Of a stretch of DNA of 64,000 bases, positions 45,702 to 54,676 are shown piece after piece. The position numbers and the translations under genes are program-made. The notes under the pieces were generated by a model. The model saw only the letters and a program-made list of their open reading frames with translations. It did no database searches and had not been told where the DNA came from. The stretch covers positions 1 through 64,000 of the forward strand of contig JACQXY010000008.1 of NCBI GenBank assembly GCA_016208485.1, given 5' to 3'. Numbering within the stretch: position 1 is the first letter of the stretch; each line of letters begins with the position of its first letter. Source of the DNA: Acidobacteriota bacterium (lineage in GTDB: Bacteria; Actinomycetota; AC-67).

Positions 45702-46771
45702 CAGTCCCCCGCGCCGGCGGCGCCTCGCCGGAGGCGCTTGGCGAGCGCGATCGCGCGCGGCGCCGCGACCCGCCACAGAGCGTACCAGCCGGGCCGCAAG
45801 GGAAGGTCGAGCTGGCCGGCGTACTGGACGGTGCGCGCGCCGAAGCCCTCCTTGAAGCGACCCAGGCCGGCGAGGCGCTCGTCCGCCGGTTTGCCGTCGC
45901 GCACGGGGGAGACGCCGCGGAAGTCGTAGAGGGCGAGGCCGCGCTCCTTCGCCCATCGGATGGCGTGCCATTGCAGGAGGTGGTTCGGCATCGAGTTGCG
46001 CTCCTCGTTCGAGGAGGCGCCGTAGACGTAGATCGCCCTGTCCCCCATGACGAAGAGCATGACGCCGGCGATCGGGCGCCCGCCGCGCTCGGCGAGGAAC
46101 GTGCGGAGGATCCCAGCCGGCTCCAGGTTGTCCCAGATCGCCTGGTAGTAGGAGCGGTCGCGGATGAGGAAGCCGTCGCGGCGCGCGGTCTCGCGGAGCA
46201 GGTCGCAGAAGACGCCGAGGTCGCCCCGGGCCGCCTCGCGAACCTCGACGCCGCGGCGCTCGGCGAGGCGGACGTTGTAGCGCCACTTCGACTTGAAGCC
46301 GCCGAAGATCTCCTCGAGCGGCGGGGAGAGGTCGAGCACCATCACCGTGCTCGGCTGGACGCCGCCGAACCCGCCGGCGTCCACGCGCCGCAGCCCGGCG
46401 GCGGCGAGCGCGCGGGCGCCCTCCGAGCCGGCCTCGACCGGAGGGTCGCAGGTGAAGGCGAATGCTGGACGGGCGTGCTCCCGCACGCCCCGCAACAGCG
46501 CCGCGAGCACGTCCGGGCGCGCGAGGTCGAGGACCGGGCCGCGCGGCGCGTAGGCGATCGGCGGGAAGCCGCGCGCCGGGCGCGCCGTCAAGACCGAGCA
46601 GGTCCCGGCGACCTCGCCGGCCTCGAGCGCCATGAGGCGGAGCGGCCGCCAGCCGCTCGCGCGCTTGACCTCTCCCCACTCCCAGGACTGAAGCGCGTCG
46701 GCGAGCGGGGAGGAGGAGACGAACGCGTCGAAGCGCGCGCGGTCGTCGGCGATCTCGACTCGAATGGGCAC
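45701..46771 (-). CDS. FemX/FemAB-like peptidoglycan aminoacyltransferase
   Basis: 356 residues. GNAT-type double domain of the FemABX family: LQSWEWGEVKRASGWRP near 32-48, FKSKWRYNVRLAERRGVEV near 163-181, and LYDFRGVSP near 291. Uses aminoacyl-tRNA to add residues to the stem peptide. The start is taken as GTG 46771, with a minus-strand TAGTAT (46784-46779) seven bases ahead, implying a leaderless transcript. A longer frame to 46885 crosses that box and is not used. Confidence 0.88.
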   Translation of the reverse strand: MPIRVEIADDRARFDAFVSSSPLADALQSWEWGEVKRASGWRPLRLMALEAGEVAGTCSVLTARPARGFPPIAYAPRGPVLDLARPDVLAALLRGVREHARPAFAFTCDPPVEAGSEGARALAAAGLRRVDAGGFGGVQPSTVMVLDLSPPLEEIFGGFKSKWRYNVRLAERRGVEVREAARGDLGVFCDLLRETARRDGFLIRDRSYYQAIWDNLEPAGILRTFLAERGGRPIAGVMLFVMGDRAIYVYGASSNEERNSMPNHLLQWHAIRWAKERGLALYDFRGVSPVRDGKPADERLAGLGRFKEGFGARTVQYAGQLDLPLRPGWYALWRVAAPRAIALAKRLRRGAAGAGD

Positions 46772-46891
46772 CGGCGCGATACTAGCGGCAGGAGCGAGAA
46801 GGCCGCCGGGGCCCCTCAGGGGAGCATCCACCGGGCGCGCGGCGGCGGTTCCTCGTAGGGCATGCGCTGCAGACATAGCGGACATGCAACT

Positions 46892-46910
46892 ACTCTAAGA
46901 AGTTTAGAGT
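46892..46910. repeat. Perfect 7-bp inverted repeat
   Basis: ACTCTAA (46892-46898), loop GAAGT, TTAGAGT (46904-46910). It lies between the end of the secreted-protein gene and the femX start on the minus strand. AT-rich for a terminator here, so an operator is as likely. Confidence 0.5.
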
Positions 46911-46968
46911 GCGGGCCGAAAGAGCCGCCGGAAAGGGGCTTCAGGCGGATACTCTCCGGGAACGCGCG

Positions 46969-47835
46969 CTACCCGGAGAAGAGGGTCCAGTCGTCGCCGA
47001 TCGGCGCCCACGCCCCGATGATGGGAGACCCGTTTGCGAGCGCGTTTTGGAGGGCCGCCCCGGTGAACCCCCAGGACCACTGCCCCGCGGGACCGGCGAA
47101 CTGGGCATCCCCGTAGCCGAACGCCGCTCCGTACACCAGGGCGTCCGCCGCGGCTCCGAGCGCGGTCCCCGACCTCCCGTCGGGCGAGTTCCAGGTCCAC
47201 GCGCAGGCGCGGCACGACCAGAGATCGACGGCGCCGACGAGCCCTTGGCCGGTCGTATGGGATACCGCGACCGTCCCGGCCGCGGCCGTCCCGGCCCCGA
47301 CCCCCACGCCCCCGTTGGCGGGATCGGCGATCTTCATCACCGTCGTCCCCTGCCCCGAGGACGTGACCACCTCGATGGAGCCTCCGGAAGCCGCATAGTC
47401 GACGGAGAAGTCGAGGGTCGCGTTCCCCAGGAAGTTGAGCAGTGAGTAGGACTCGCCCGGGGCGAGGTCTTGACCAATGAGGATCCATCTGAAGCGGATG
47501 GAACCCCCGTCCGGGGGCGTCACTCGGATGCTCTGGCTGCCGGCTCCCTGGGTCGTTGTGAGCGACAAGCCGTCGCCGCCGACGTTCCCCACGTCGACGA
47601 AGCTGAAACCCGCCCCGGCGAATCCGTTGCCGAAGGCCACGGGGCCTGCCGCTCCCGAGCCGGTGCCGGTTCCACTCAGCGCGACGACGGCGAGCTTCGC
47701 TCCCTGGGGGCCCGCCGTGATCTTCACGAGCACCCAGTCGGTGGACGCCGCCCGCGCGGGCGAGGCGAGCGCCGCCAGCGCGGTGGCGAGCAGCGCGATG
47801 AGCGAGAACCTGAACCTGCCGGGCCTCGGAGCCAT
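46969..47835 (-). CDS. Secreted protein of unknown function
   Basis: 288 residues. Signal peptide to about residue 29 (FSLIALLATALAALASPARA). The mature part is Gly/Ser/Thr-rich and beta-like, with only two cysteines (CRAC). No family recognised. It sits between the pseudokinase and femX genes in the envelope block. Confidence 0.7.
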   Translation of the reverse strand: MAPRPGRFRFSLIALLATALAALASPARAASTDWVLVKITAGPQGAKLAVVALSGTGTGSGAAGPVAFGNGFAGAGFSFVDVGNVGGDGLSLTTTQGAGSQSIRVTPPDGGSIRFRWILIGQDLAPGESYSLLNFLGNATLDFSVDYAASGGSIEVVTSSGQGTTVMKIADPANGGVGVGAGTAAAGTVAVSHTTGQGLVGAVDLWSCRACAWTWNSPDGRSGTALGAAADALVYGAAFGYGDAQFAGPAGQWSWGFTGAALQNALANGSPIIGAWAPIGDDWTLFSG

Positions 47836-47932
47836 GTCTGCCCCCTCCTCTCAGGTCCCGATGGACGGATGCCAACGGCCCCAAGGGGGGAGTTCGACGC
47901 GGAAATCCTCCTGCCGCTGGGCCCGGCGCGCC

Positions 47933-49315
47933 CTACCCGCCGGCGCCGAAGAATTCGACCTCGGACACGAACGCGCGCCAGGGGAACTCGCTCTGGCTGT
48001 CGTCTTGGGCGAGCCGGGTGATCCAGAGCAGGAAGTAGCGTCCGCGCGGCGCGCGGGGCAGGGGGACGATCGTGTCCTCGCTCGCGGTGAAGCTCCCGAT
48101 GAGCCGGTAGTCGGCGACGCGCGTGCCGTCGGAGTCGGCCGCGCGCCACTCCGCGGCCCAGCCGGGAAGCGTCGAGCGCACGCGAATCCGCGCGAGCGCG
48201 CGGGGTGCGCCGAGGTCGAAGACGAGGCCGACCCCGTGCTTGCCTCCGCCGAGGTCGGCGCTACGGTATCCGACGGTCTTCCAGGAGGTGAGCGGGTTGC
48301 CGTCGGCGGCGTCGGCCGCGATTCGCGGGTTCTCCTCGCCGTTGCCCGGTGGGGGGTCGAAGTCGGCCACCGACGCGACCGCGAGCGGCGCCGCCGATGG
48401 GGCGTGCGAGCGCGGGGGTCGCGAGCGGCCGAGGTCGGCCGGGATCTTCGTGCCGAGCACGATCGCGACCGCGGCGAGCGCGAGGATGAAGGCGACCGGC
48501 GCGAGCCAGCGAAACTCGGAGGTGCGCGCGAGCAGCGGTTCGCGAGCCCGCGGCGCCTCCGCGCGCGCGAAGGGCGCGAGCGAGGCCATGAACGAATCGA
48601 GACGCGGCCTCTCCGCGGGATCCGCGGAGAGGGACCGCGTGAGGAGCGCGTCGAGAGCCGCGGGGAGGCGGCGGCGCAGAGAGCGCGCGGGGGCCGTCAT
48701 CCGGTCGGGCGCGCGGCCGGTCACCATCTGGTACGTGAGCGCGGCCAGGGCGAAGCGGTCGGCAACGTCCGGGGAGGGTTCCCGCTCGCGCGGAAGGTAC
48801 CCGGGCGGACGGGCGTGCCCGACCGGCGCGGGGACCTCGGCGAGGCCGGCGCCGAGCACTTTCGGCCGCCCCTCCACGTCGAGGGCGACCGTGGCCGGGG
48901 AGAGCGCGCCGTGCCAGCCGCCGTCCTCGTGCAGGGCCTCGAGGGCGCGCGCCACGGCGAGCGCGATCCGGGCGGCCTCGGAGACATCGAGGGGGCCGGC
49001 GTCCATGCGGTCGGCGAGCCGCCCGCCGGGGGCGGCCTCGAGCACGACGAACTCGGGGTCGGTCCCGATGTCGTAGATCTGCAGCAGGCCGGGGTGCGAG
49101 AGCTGCGCGGCGCGCGCCGCGGCGCGCCGGAAGGCGTGGCGGGCCTCCTGCGCCCTTGCGATCAGCGGCGCGAGAGTCTGCACGGCGACCGGGCGGTCGA
49201 GCACCCGGTCGCGCGCGCTCCAGACGTCGCCGAGCGGGCTGGTCCAAGCGACGCGCTGAAGGAGGTACCGCCCGGCGACGAGTCTGCCGGGCTCGGGGGA
49301 TGCCGAAGTCGCCAT
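47933..49315 (-). CDS. Membrane pseudokinase with discoidin-like outer domain (MviN C-terminal homologue)
   Basis: 460 residues. Protein-kinase-like domain (about 14-255) without kinase chemistry: the catalytic-loop region reads WHGALSPATVALD instead of HRD, and the DFG position reads LGAGLAE. One transmembrane helix (about 270-290). The outer domain (320-458) is discoidin-like with NPLTSWKTVGY and FVSEVEFFG. In M. tuberculosis these parts are fused to the end of MurJ (MviN, Rv3910) and the pseudokinase binds FhaA. Here they are a separate gene two genes downstream of murJ. Probably an adaptor controlling lipid II flipping. Confidence 0.85.
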   Translation of the reverse strand: MATSASPEPGRLVAGRYLLQRVAWTSPLGDVWSARDRVLDRPVAVQTLAPLIARAQEARHAFRRAAARAAQLSHPGLLQIYDIGTDPEFVVLEAAPGGRLADRMDAGPLDVSEAARIALAVARALEALHEDGGWHGALSPATVALDVEGRPKVLGAGLAEVPAPVGHARPPGYLPREREPSPDVADRFALAALTYQMVTGRAPDRMTAPARSLRRRLPAALDALLTRSLSADPAERPRLDSFMASLAPFARAEAPRAREPLLARTSEFRWLAPVAFILALAAVAIVLGTKIPADLGRSRPPRSHAPSAAPLAVASVADFDPPPGNGEENPRIAADAADGNPLTSWKTVGYRSADLGGGKHGVGLVFDLGAPRALARIRVRSTLPGWAAEWRAADSDGTRVADYRLIGSFTASEDTIVPLPRAPRGRYFLLWITRLAQDDSQSEFPWRAFVSEVEFFGAGG

Positions 49316-49320
49316 CGGCG

Positions 49321-49722
49321 CTACTGGACGGGCGCCGAGTGCGTGCTCCGGGCCAAGGTCCAGCGCCTGAGCGCCTCGATCTTGTGGATGAAGATGGTCT
49401 TCGCGCGCTTCTCGACCGTGACGATCACTTCGCGCCCGTCGGCCGACACGCGGAAGTCCACGACGCGCGCCTCGCTCCGCCGGGCGACATCTTCGGCGGC
49501 CCGCTCGGCCGCAGCCTCCGAGTGGAATCGCGCGTATTCCGATCCCGCCTCGGTCGCGGCGTCGATCGCGATCCCGTCGACCTGGACTCTCGCGATCAGG
49601 ACCGAGCCGGCCTCGAAAACGGCGACGCCGAAGAGCGCGAGGATGATCAGCAGCCGCAGGAGCCAGCTCGTCACGATGCCGCCGCTCTCGGGGCGCGCGA
49701 GGGAGAAGGAACGGGCGGCCAT
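49321..49722 (-). CDS. TadE/TadG-like single-pass membrane protein
   Basis: 133 residues. One N-terminal helix (about 18-40, SWLLRLLIILALFGVAVFEAG) and an outer part resembling TadE/G pseudopilins (VQVDGIAIDAATEAGSEYAR, then FRVSADGREVIVTVEKRA). The ATG overlaps the murJ stop (TGATG) and its end is 5 bases before the pseudokinase gene. Function unknown; the position suggests an envelope role with murJ. Confidence 0.65.
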   Translation of the reverse strand: MAARSFSLARPESGGIVTSWLLRLLIILALFGVAVFEAGSVLIARVQVDGIAIDAATEAGSEYARFHSEAAAERAAEDVARRSEARVVDFRVSADGREVIVTVEKRAKTIFIHKIEALRRWTLARSTHSAPVQ

Positions 49723-51431
49723 CACCGGAGGGCGCGATCCTGACGGCCGCGACGGAGCAGCGACCGAAGCTCCTCGGAACGGAGCGCGGAGACCACGACT
49801 CCGTAGAGTACTAAACCCACTCCGACCCCGGCGCCGACCTCCGCCAGCCGCGTGGCGAGCGAGGCCGTCCCGATCCGGTCGGAAACGATGCGCGCGGCTA
49901 CCCATGCCCCTCCTCCGGTAACGGCAGAGGCGAGCGCGATCTTTAGGTGGGAGGCGGCGAGACGCCGTCCGTCCAGGCCCCCGAGCCGGCGGCGAAGGAT
50001 CGCGCCCCCCATCGCCGCCGCGAGGACGTAGGAGATCGCGTGGGCGAGGCCGAGTCCGGGAACTCCGAGCGGGGGGTAGAGAGCCAACGCCGCGGCGATG
50101 TTCACCGAGTTCGCCGCGATGATCACGATCCAGGGGGTGCGCGTGTCCTGCATCGCGTAGAACGCGCGCATCACCTGCTGGAAGGCGGCGTAGGCCGCGA
50201 GGCCCAGGGCCATGTACGCGAAGGTGTCGGCGAATAGCCGCGTCGAGCGGCCGGAGAACACCCCGTGCTCGAGGAGCAGGCGCACGATGGGGAAGGAGAG
50301 CGCGACGAAGCCGGCCGCGGCCGGCATGACCACGAACGCGGTCGTGCGCAGTCCGAGCGACAGATCTCGCCGGAACGCTTCTCGGTCGCCTCGCACGTGG
50401 TGCTCGGCGAGCGAGGGGACGAGCGCGGTCATCACGCTCACCGCGAAGATCCCGTAGGGGAGCTGGTAGAGGATGAACGAGGTGTCGTACGCGGCGACGC
50501 CCCCCTGGCGCCCGTTCGCGAGCATCTTCACGACCCACAGGCCGACCTGGTTCACGATCACGTAGCCGAGGGAGTATTTCGCCAGGCGGGCGACCCGGCG
50601 GAGGGCGGGGTGGTGCCAGTCGGTTTCCCGCAGCCGGAGGCGACCGGGCAGCGCGCGCACGCCCGGCGCGAGCGCGAGAGTCATCGCGGCGACGCCGGCC
50701 GTCGTGCCGAGGCCGAGCAGGAGCTTGTCCGAGACGGCGAGCCCGGCGAGCGTCGGGGTCCGCGCCCCGTGCATCGCGCGGAAGGCGATGAAGGTCGCGG
50801 TCGCGATCAGGTTGTTGAGGACGGGGGCGAACATCGGGAGCGCGAAGCGGCGGTGGGCGTTCAGGAGGCCGGTGAGCACGGCTCCGAGCGCGTAGAAGAT
50901 CATCTGGGGCATGAACAGCCGGAGGAGGAACGCCCCGACCGCCTCCTGCTGGGCCCGGACCACGGGGTCGGCGATGCGGAACGTGTAGATCTTGATCAGC
51001 CAAGGGGCCAGCACCACGCTGACCGCGCTGAAGGCGGCCGCGACGACCGCGGAAACCGTGACCATGGTCGAGGCGAGAGCCCAGGATTCCTCGCGCGCTC
51101 GGGTCGTGATGTACTCGACGAATACGGGCACGAACAGGGTCGCGAGGACTTCCCCGAGCACCAGTTGGTAGACGATGTTCGGGAGGGTGTTCGCGAGCTG
51201 GTAGGTGTCGGGGAGCTTCGACTCGGCTCCCCCGATCGCCCACGCCATCACACCGAGGCGGACGAACCCGGTGAGGCGGCTGAGCGTCGTGCCGGCGGTC
51301 ATCACCGCGGTCGCCCGGGAGAGCGACGCGGTGGGGCCCTTCCCGCCGGGCGCGCCGGCCGCGATGCTCGCGGCGGTGAGGTCCTCGGTCGGGATCGGGT
51401 CGTCGCCGGGCGGGCCGGTTGGATCGGCCAT
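49722..51431 (-). CDS. murJ: Lipid II flippase MurJ
   Basis: 569 residues, about 14 transmembrane helices, MOP superfamily. Contains RLTGFVRLGVMAW near 52-64 and the YQLANTLPNIVYQLVLGEVL segment typical of MviN/MurJ. Flips lipid II for peptidoglycan synthesis. The N-terminal 35 residues are disordered. It ends after the membrane domain (SLLRRGRQDRALR) and lacks the fused pseudokinase of mycobacteria. A minus-strand TATCCT (51444-51439) seven bases before the ATG suggests a leaderless transcript. Confidence 0.95.
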   Translation of the reverse strand: MADPTGPPGDDPIPTEDLTAASIAAGAPGGKGPTASLSRATAVMTAGTTLSRLTGFVRLGVMAWAIGGAESKLPDTYQLANTLPNIVYQLVLGEVLATLFVPVFVEYITTRAREESWALASTMVTVSAVVAAAFSAVSVVLAPWLIKIYTFRIADPVVRAQQEAVGAFLLRLFMPQMIFYALGAVLTGLLNAHRRFALPMFAPVLNNLIATATFIAFRAMHGARTPTLAGLAVSDKLLLGLGTTAGVAAMTLALAPGVRALPGRLRLRETDWHHPALRRVARLAKYSLGYVIVNQVGLWVVKMLANGRQGGVAAYDTSFILYQLPYGIFAVSVMTALVPSLAEHHVRGDREAFRRDLSLGLRTTAFVVMPAAAGFVALSFPIVRLLLEHGVFSGRSTRLFADTFAYMALGLAAYAAFQQVMRAFYAMQDTRTPWIVIIAANSVNIAAALALYPPLGVPGLGLAHAISYVLAAAMGGAILRRRLGGLDGRRLAASHLKIALASAVTGGGAWVAARIVSDRIGTASLATRLAEVGAGVGVGLVLYGVVVSALRSEELRSLLRRGRQDRALR

Positions 51432-51444
51432 CGGCGCGAGGATA

Positions 51445-53442
51445 TCAGCCGGGGGTCCGGGGGCCGGGGAGGGGGTTGGTCGTCGCGGGGCGGGCGCGCC
51501 GCCGACGGAGGACTCGCCGCACCCAGGCGCCGAGAAGGAAGAGCGCTCCTCCTCCCGTCGCGGCGAGCGCGACGGCCCCCACCGCCGTCGAGCGCACCAC
51601 GACGCGCCCGGTGGCGATGGTTTCCCCCCCCACGGTCTGCAGCAGGACGGTGACCGGGAAGGAGCCGGTCGCGCGCGCCACGGCCGGGAACTCGAGGGTC
51701 GCGATCCGCGCGCCGGTCTCGAGGAGGCGGCTCTCCCCGGCGGGGAACGTGGCCTTCACCGAGCTGAGACGAACCCTGAGCCGGATCTCGAGCCCCGTGC
51801 CGTTCACCACCGTGACCGGCAGGGCGCCCCGGCGGGAGGTGAGCGTCACCTGCCGGTCTGGCGCGCGGATCGTTCCGAGGAAATCCCGGGCCTTCCGGCG
51901 CGCGGTCTCGGCGATGGCGACCCCGCCGGCCGGAGCGATGGACCAATCGGCCGACTCCGAGTCGAGGATCAGCCGGTCGAGAGCGTCGATGCCGGCTGCG
52001 GGGCCGACCACGACCGCGCGCGCCACGTCGACCGCCCGCCGCGCCGCCCGGGCGGCCGCGAGGTAGGGCAGCTCCGGGAGCGCTCCCGCAGGCGCGAGCG
52101 GGAGCGGGGCCTCCTCGGACTGGAGCGACGAGAAGGCCTCCCCTACAGTTCGCATTCGGATCCAGGGCGCGGCGGTGAGCGAGCGGAGGAGGGCGATCGC
52201 CGTCCTCGACCCCGGAAGGACGTCGCTCGCGACCACAATCACTCGCGCCGAGGCGAGCAAGGGCAGCTCGAAGAAGGAGCTGGCGGTCTCGGCCAGCACT
52301 CCCTGGGCGACGAGCACGGGATCTCCCGGCCCGCGGAGGCGCTCGCGGATCTCAGGGTCGACGAGGAGCGCATCGAAGGCGACTCCGGGGGCGGCGCTCA
52401 CGCGCACCGGACGCGAGGGGCCGAACAAGGCTCCCTCGAGCGCCTGGTCCTCGATCGGCGGGAGCAGCGCGGGGTCGAGGATGACCCGGCGCACGCCGAG
52501 AGGGGCCGCGAGGGTCGCCGCGCGCGGGTCGAGCCGGAATCCGGGTGGCGCGAGCAGCGAGAGGTCGGGCCGGCGGCCGAGCACGCGGGCAGCGGTGTCG
52601 GCGCTCTCGGACATCTGGCGGGCGACGTCGCCGTCCAGGCCCGCACCGGCGAGCGCCGTGAGATCCGCGCGCCCGTAGGGGAGCGCGGCCAGTTCCACCG
52701 ACGGCGATTCGGCGAGGGCCCGCAGGCCGGCGAGCAGGTCCGAGGCGAGCGGGGAGCCCGCCGCCCCCGCGGAGGCGGAGTCGAGGAGCGATCCGGTGAC
52801 GGCGACGGTCGCGCGCACCGACGTCCGGGCGAGCGCCGCCGCGGCGCGCGCGAGGCCGCTGCGGCGAAGGCTCGCCTCCAGGGCGGCGGGATCGGGTTTC
52901 CCATCCGCGTCGAAAGCCGGCGGGCGGTGCACCGACCAGATCCAGGCGACGTTGAGCTGCTGCGGCGGCGGCCTGGAGAAGAACGGCACCGCGGTGAACC
53001 AGCGGCTCAGGATGCGGCGGTCGTCCTGCAGGCGGATCTCGATCGGATAGACGCCCCCGCGCGCCCGCGGGGGGCGGAACGACGTCGCGAGCTGGCCGAG
53101 GTCGCGCGTGACGGCGACCCGCTGCGTGGCGCCCGCTTGCAACGGCGCGGCCAGGTCCTCGGTCACGGTGGCGATGAGGGAACTCCGGGGCCGGCCGTCG
53201 AGGGCGGCGCGCAGCTCGCTGCGGGACAGGACCCGCCCGTAGACCGACACCCCGATCGAGGGGTTCTCGAGCGGGAGCGCGGAGCGGTTCGAGAGCGTGA
53301 CCGCAATCTCGAGCGGCCGGTCGGGCGCCGTCCAGGGGGACACCCGTTCGAACCGGAGGTCGATCTCGGCCGGCGGTTGAGCGGTTGCCGGGAGCGCCGC
53401 GACCACGAGGGCCGCGGCCGTCGCGGCGAGGGCCGTGCGCAT
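51445..53442 (-). CDS. DUF6049 family exported membrane protein
   Basis: 665 residues. Signal peptide 1-21 (ALAATAAALVVAALPATA), a long extracytoplasmic region of Ig-like and polysaccharide-deacetylase-like segments, a transmembrane helix near 620-640 (VGAVALAATGGGALFLLGAW), and a basic cytoplasmic tail. Homologous in position to Rv3909 between the NUDIX and murJ genes. Function unknown, likely envelope. A minus-strand TAGCAT (53455-53450) is seven bases before the ATG. Confidence 0.82.
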   Translation of the reverse strand: MRTALAATAAALVVAALPATAQPPAEIDLRFERVSPWTAPDRPLEIAVTLSNRSALPLENPSIGVSVYGRVLSRSELRAALDGRPRSSLIATVTEDLAAPLQAGATQRVAVTRDLGQLATSFRPPRARGGVYPIEIRLQDDRRILSRWFTAVPFFSRPPPQQLNVAWIWSVHRPPAFDADGKPDPAALEASLRRSGLARAAAALARTSVRATVAVTGSLLDSASAGAAGSPLASDLLAGLRALAESPSVELAALPYGRADLTALAGAGLDGDVARQMSESADTAARVLGRRPDLSLLAPPGFRLDPRAATLAAPLGVRRVILDPALLPPIEDQALEGALFGPSRPVRVSAAPGVAFDALLVDPEIRERLRGPGDPVLVAQGVLAETASSFFELPLLASARVIVVASDVLPGSRTAIALLRSLTAAPWIRMRTVGEAFSSLQSEEAPLPLAPAGALPELPYLAAARAARRAVDVARAVVVGPAAGIDALDRLILDSESADWSIAPAGGVAIAETARRKARDFLGTIRAPDRQVTLTSRRGALPVTVVNGTGLEIRLRVRLSSVKATFPAGESRLLETGARIATLEFPAVARATGSFPVTVLLQTVGGETIATGRVVVRSTAVGAVALAATGGGALFLLGAWVRRVLRRRRARPATTNPLPGPRTPG

Positions 53443-53452
53443 CGGGCCGATG

Positions 53453-53887
53453 CTACTCCAATCGCCCCGGGTCCTCGCGGCCTCGGGCCAGAGCGTCGCG
53501 CACGACCGCGCGCTCGCTCGGGAAGGCGCAAGCGCCCGCGGCCTCGCGTCCGGGGAACCACCGCGCCTCCTCGACCTCCCTGTCGTGCGCCGCGGTATCC
53601 CCTCCGGTCGGGCGCATCAGGAAGAAGGTAACGAACTTGTGGTAGCGCGTGTCCTTGACGGAGAACCAGTAGTCGATGGTGCGGAGGGGTTCCACCATCG
53701 CGACTTCGAGGCCGGTCTCCTCCCGCACCTCGCGGAGCGCGGCGTCCTCGGGCCGCTCACCCGGCTCGAGGACTCCCTTGGGGAGCACCCACCGGTCATC
53801 GCCGCGCGCGCGCACCCGGACGAGGACCACCCATCCGCGCGCGTCGACCACGACGCCCCCGGCGCTGCGCGCGATCTCGGTGCGCAC
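53453..53887 (-). CDS. NUDIX hydrolase
   Basis: 144 residues with a full Nudix box: GVLEPGERPEDAALREVREE followed by TGLEV (about 38-62). Hydrolyses a nucleoside diphosphate derivative; substrate unknown. GTG start with GGAGGG upstream. Its position next to DUF6049 and pcnA matches Rv3908 in mycobacteria. Confidence 0.93.
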   Translation of the reverse strand: MRTEIARSAGGVVVDARGWVVLVRVRARGDDRWVLPKGVLEPGERPEDAALREVREETGLEVAMVEPLRTIDYWFSVKDTRYHKFVTFFLMRPTGGDTAAHDREVEEARWFPGREAAGACAFPSERAVVRDALARGREDPGRLE

Positions 53888-54136
53888 AGACCCTCCCTCG
53901 GCATTGGAGCGCCCCGTCGCACGGTGACGGGGTTCACCTGAAGTGGCTCCGGCCGAAGAGCAATCCTATTGCGTGCGAGAGGGCGGGCGCCCCCTCGCCC
54001 GGAGGACCCACGCAACCTCAGCAGGTTGGGAGCGCGATTGCCGGGTTCTCAATCGGTGGGTACCTGAGTGGTGCCCGGTGTCGGCGGCCGGCGCCCCTCT
54101 TGACCGCTCGGTATTTACCGTATTACCATTAAGGCG
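53888..54136. other. Divergent intergenic region, NUDIX and toxin-antitoxin-like pair
   Basis: 249 bases with no gene seen. The right end carries the promoter of the pair at 54137. Nothing else recognised. Confidence 0.4.
54100..54128 (+). promoter_or_regulatory. Promoter/operator of the toxin-antitoxin-like pair
   Basis: TTGACC at 54100-54105 and TATTAC at 54121-54126 (15-bp spacer). The downstream part contains two half-sites GTATTTACC and GTATTACC in tandem (54111-54128), suited to a ribbon-helix-helix autoregulator. Confidence 0.45.
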
Positions 54137-54676
54137 GTGAGTGAGCATGAGTTTCATGGGATCGCTTTGGAGGATCTCCCCGTGGTCGATGTCGATTGGG
54201 CTCACACTGCCCGGAAGATTCGGACTCGGTCGCAGCGTGATCCGGGCGACATCGACATCGAGTCCGAATGGGCAACGGAGGCCGCCAAGGATCCCCGTGC
54301 GCTCGTGGGACTGGGCAGTAGCCGCTCTGGCTGGTCGGTGGAGGTGATCGGGTGGTCGGAGAATGCGGGTCGGCATCTCTGCGTCTGGATCACGCCGAAG
54401 GCCCGCCGGAGCATTCGGTCCGGTCTGTGGTGGGGGGCCTCGGCTGTCTCGGCTACTGGCTCAGAGGTCAAGATGTACGAAGCGGACGAGGCGGTTCCGC
54501 GCCGTGCAAGAGGAGGAAGTCATGAAACAGCGCGAGATCGAGGAGTTTCTTGCCGGCGAAGCGGAGGAGCTCGAGCGCCGGAGGGAGGAGCCCAAGCGTT
54601 ATGTGCGCCGGCGTGGTCGGCCTCCCCTGCCCGCGGAGCTTCGGGCCGGGCAGGTCTACTCGATCCGCATCCCTAG
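54137..54676 (+). CDS. Putative toxin of a toxin-first pair
   Basis: The first 120 residues look like a small toxin of a type often paired with a ribbon-helix-helix antitoxin. They include ESEWATEAAKDPRALVGLG and VEVIGWSENAGRHLCVW, then GLWWGASAVSA. After about residue 120 the sequence becomes Arg/Gly-rich and runs 155 bases into the next gene in another frame. The natural stop was therefore probably lost by a frameshift near 54490, or the tail is accidental. GTG start 54137 with AAGG close by. Exact toxin family uncertain. Confidence 0.55.
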   Translation: MSEHEFHGIALEDLPVVDVDWAHTARKIRTRSQRDPGDIDIESEWATEAAKDPRALVGLGSSRSGWSVEVIGWSENAGRHLCVWITPKARRSIRSGLWWGASAVSATGSEVKMYEADEAVPRRARGGSHETARDRGVSCRRSGGARAPEGGAQALCAPAWSASPARGASGRAGLLDPHP

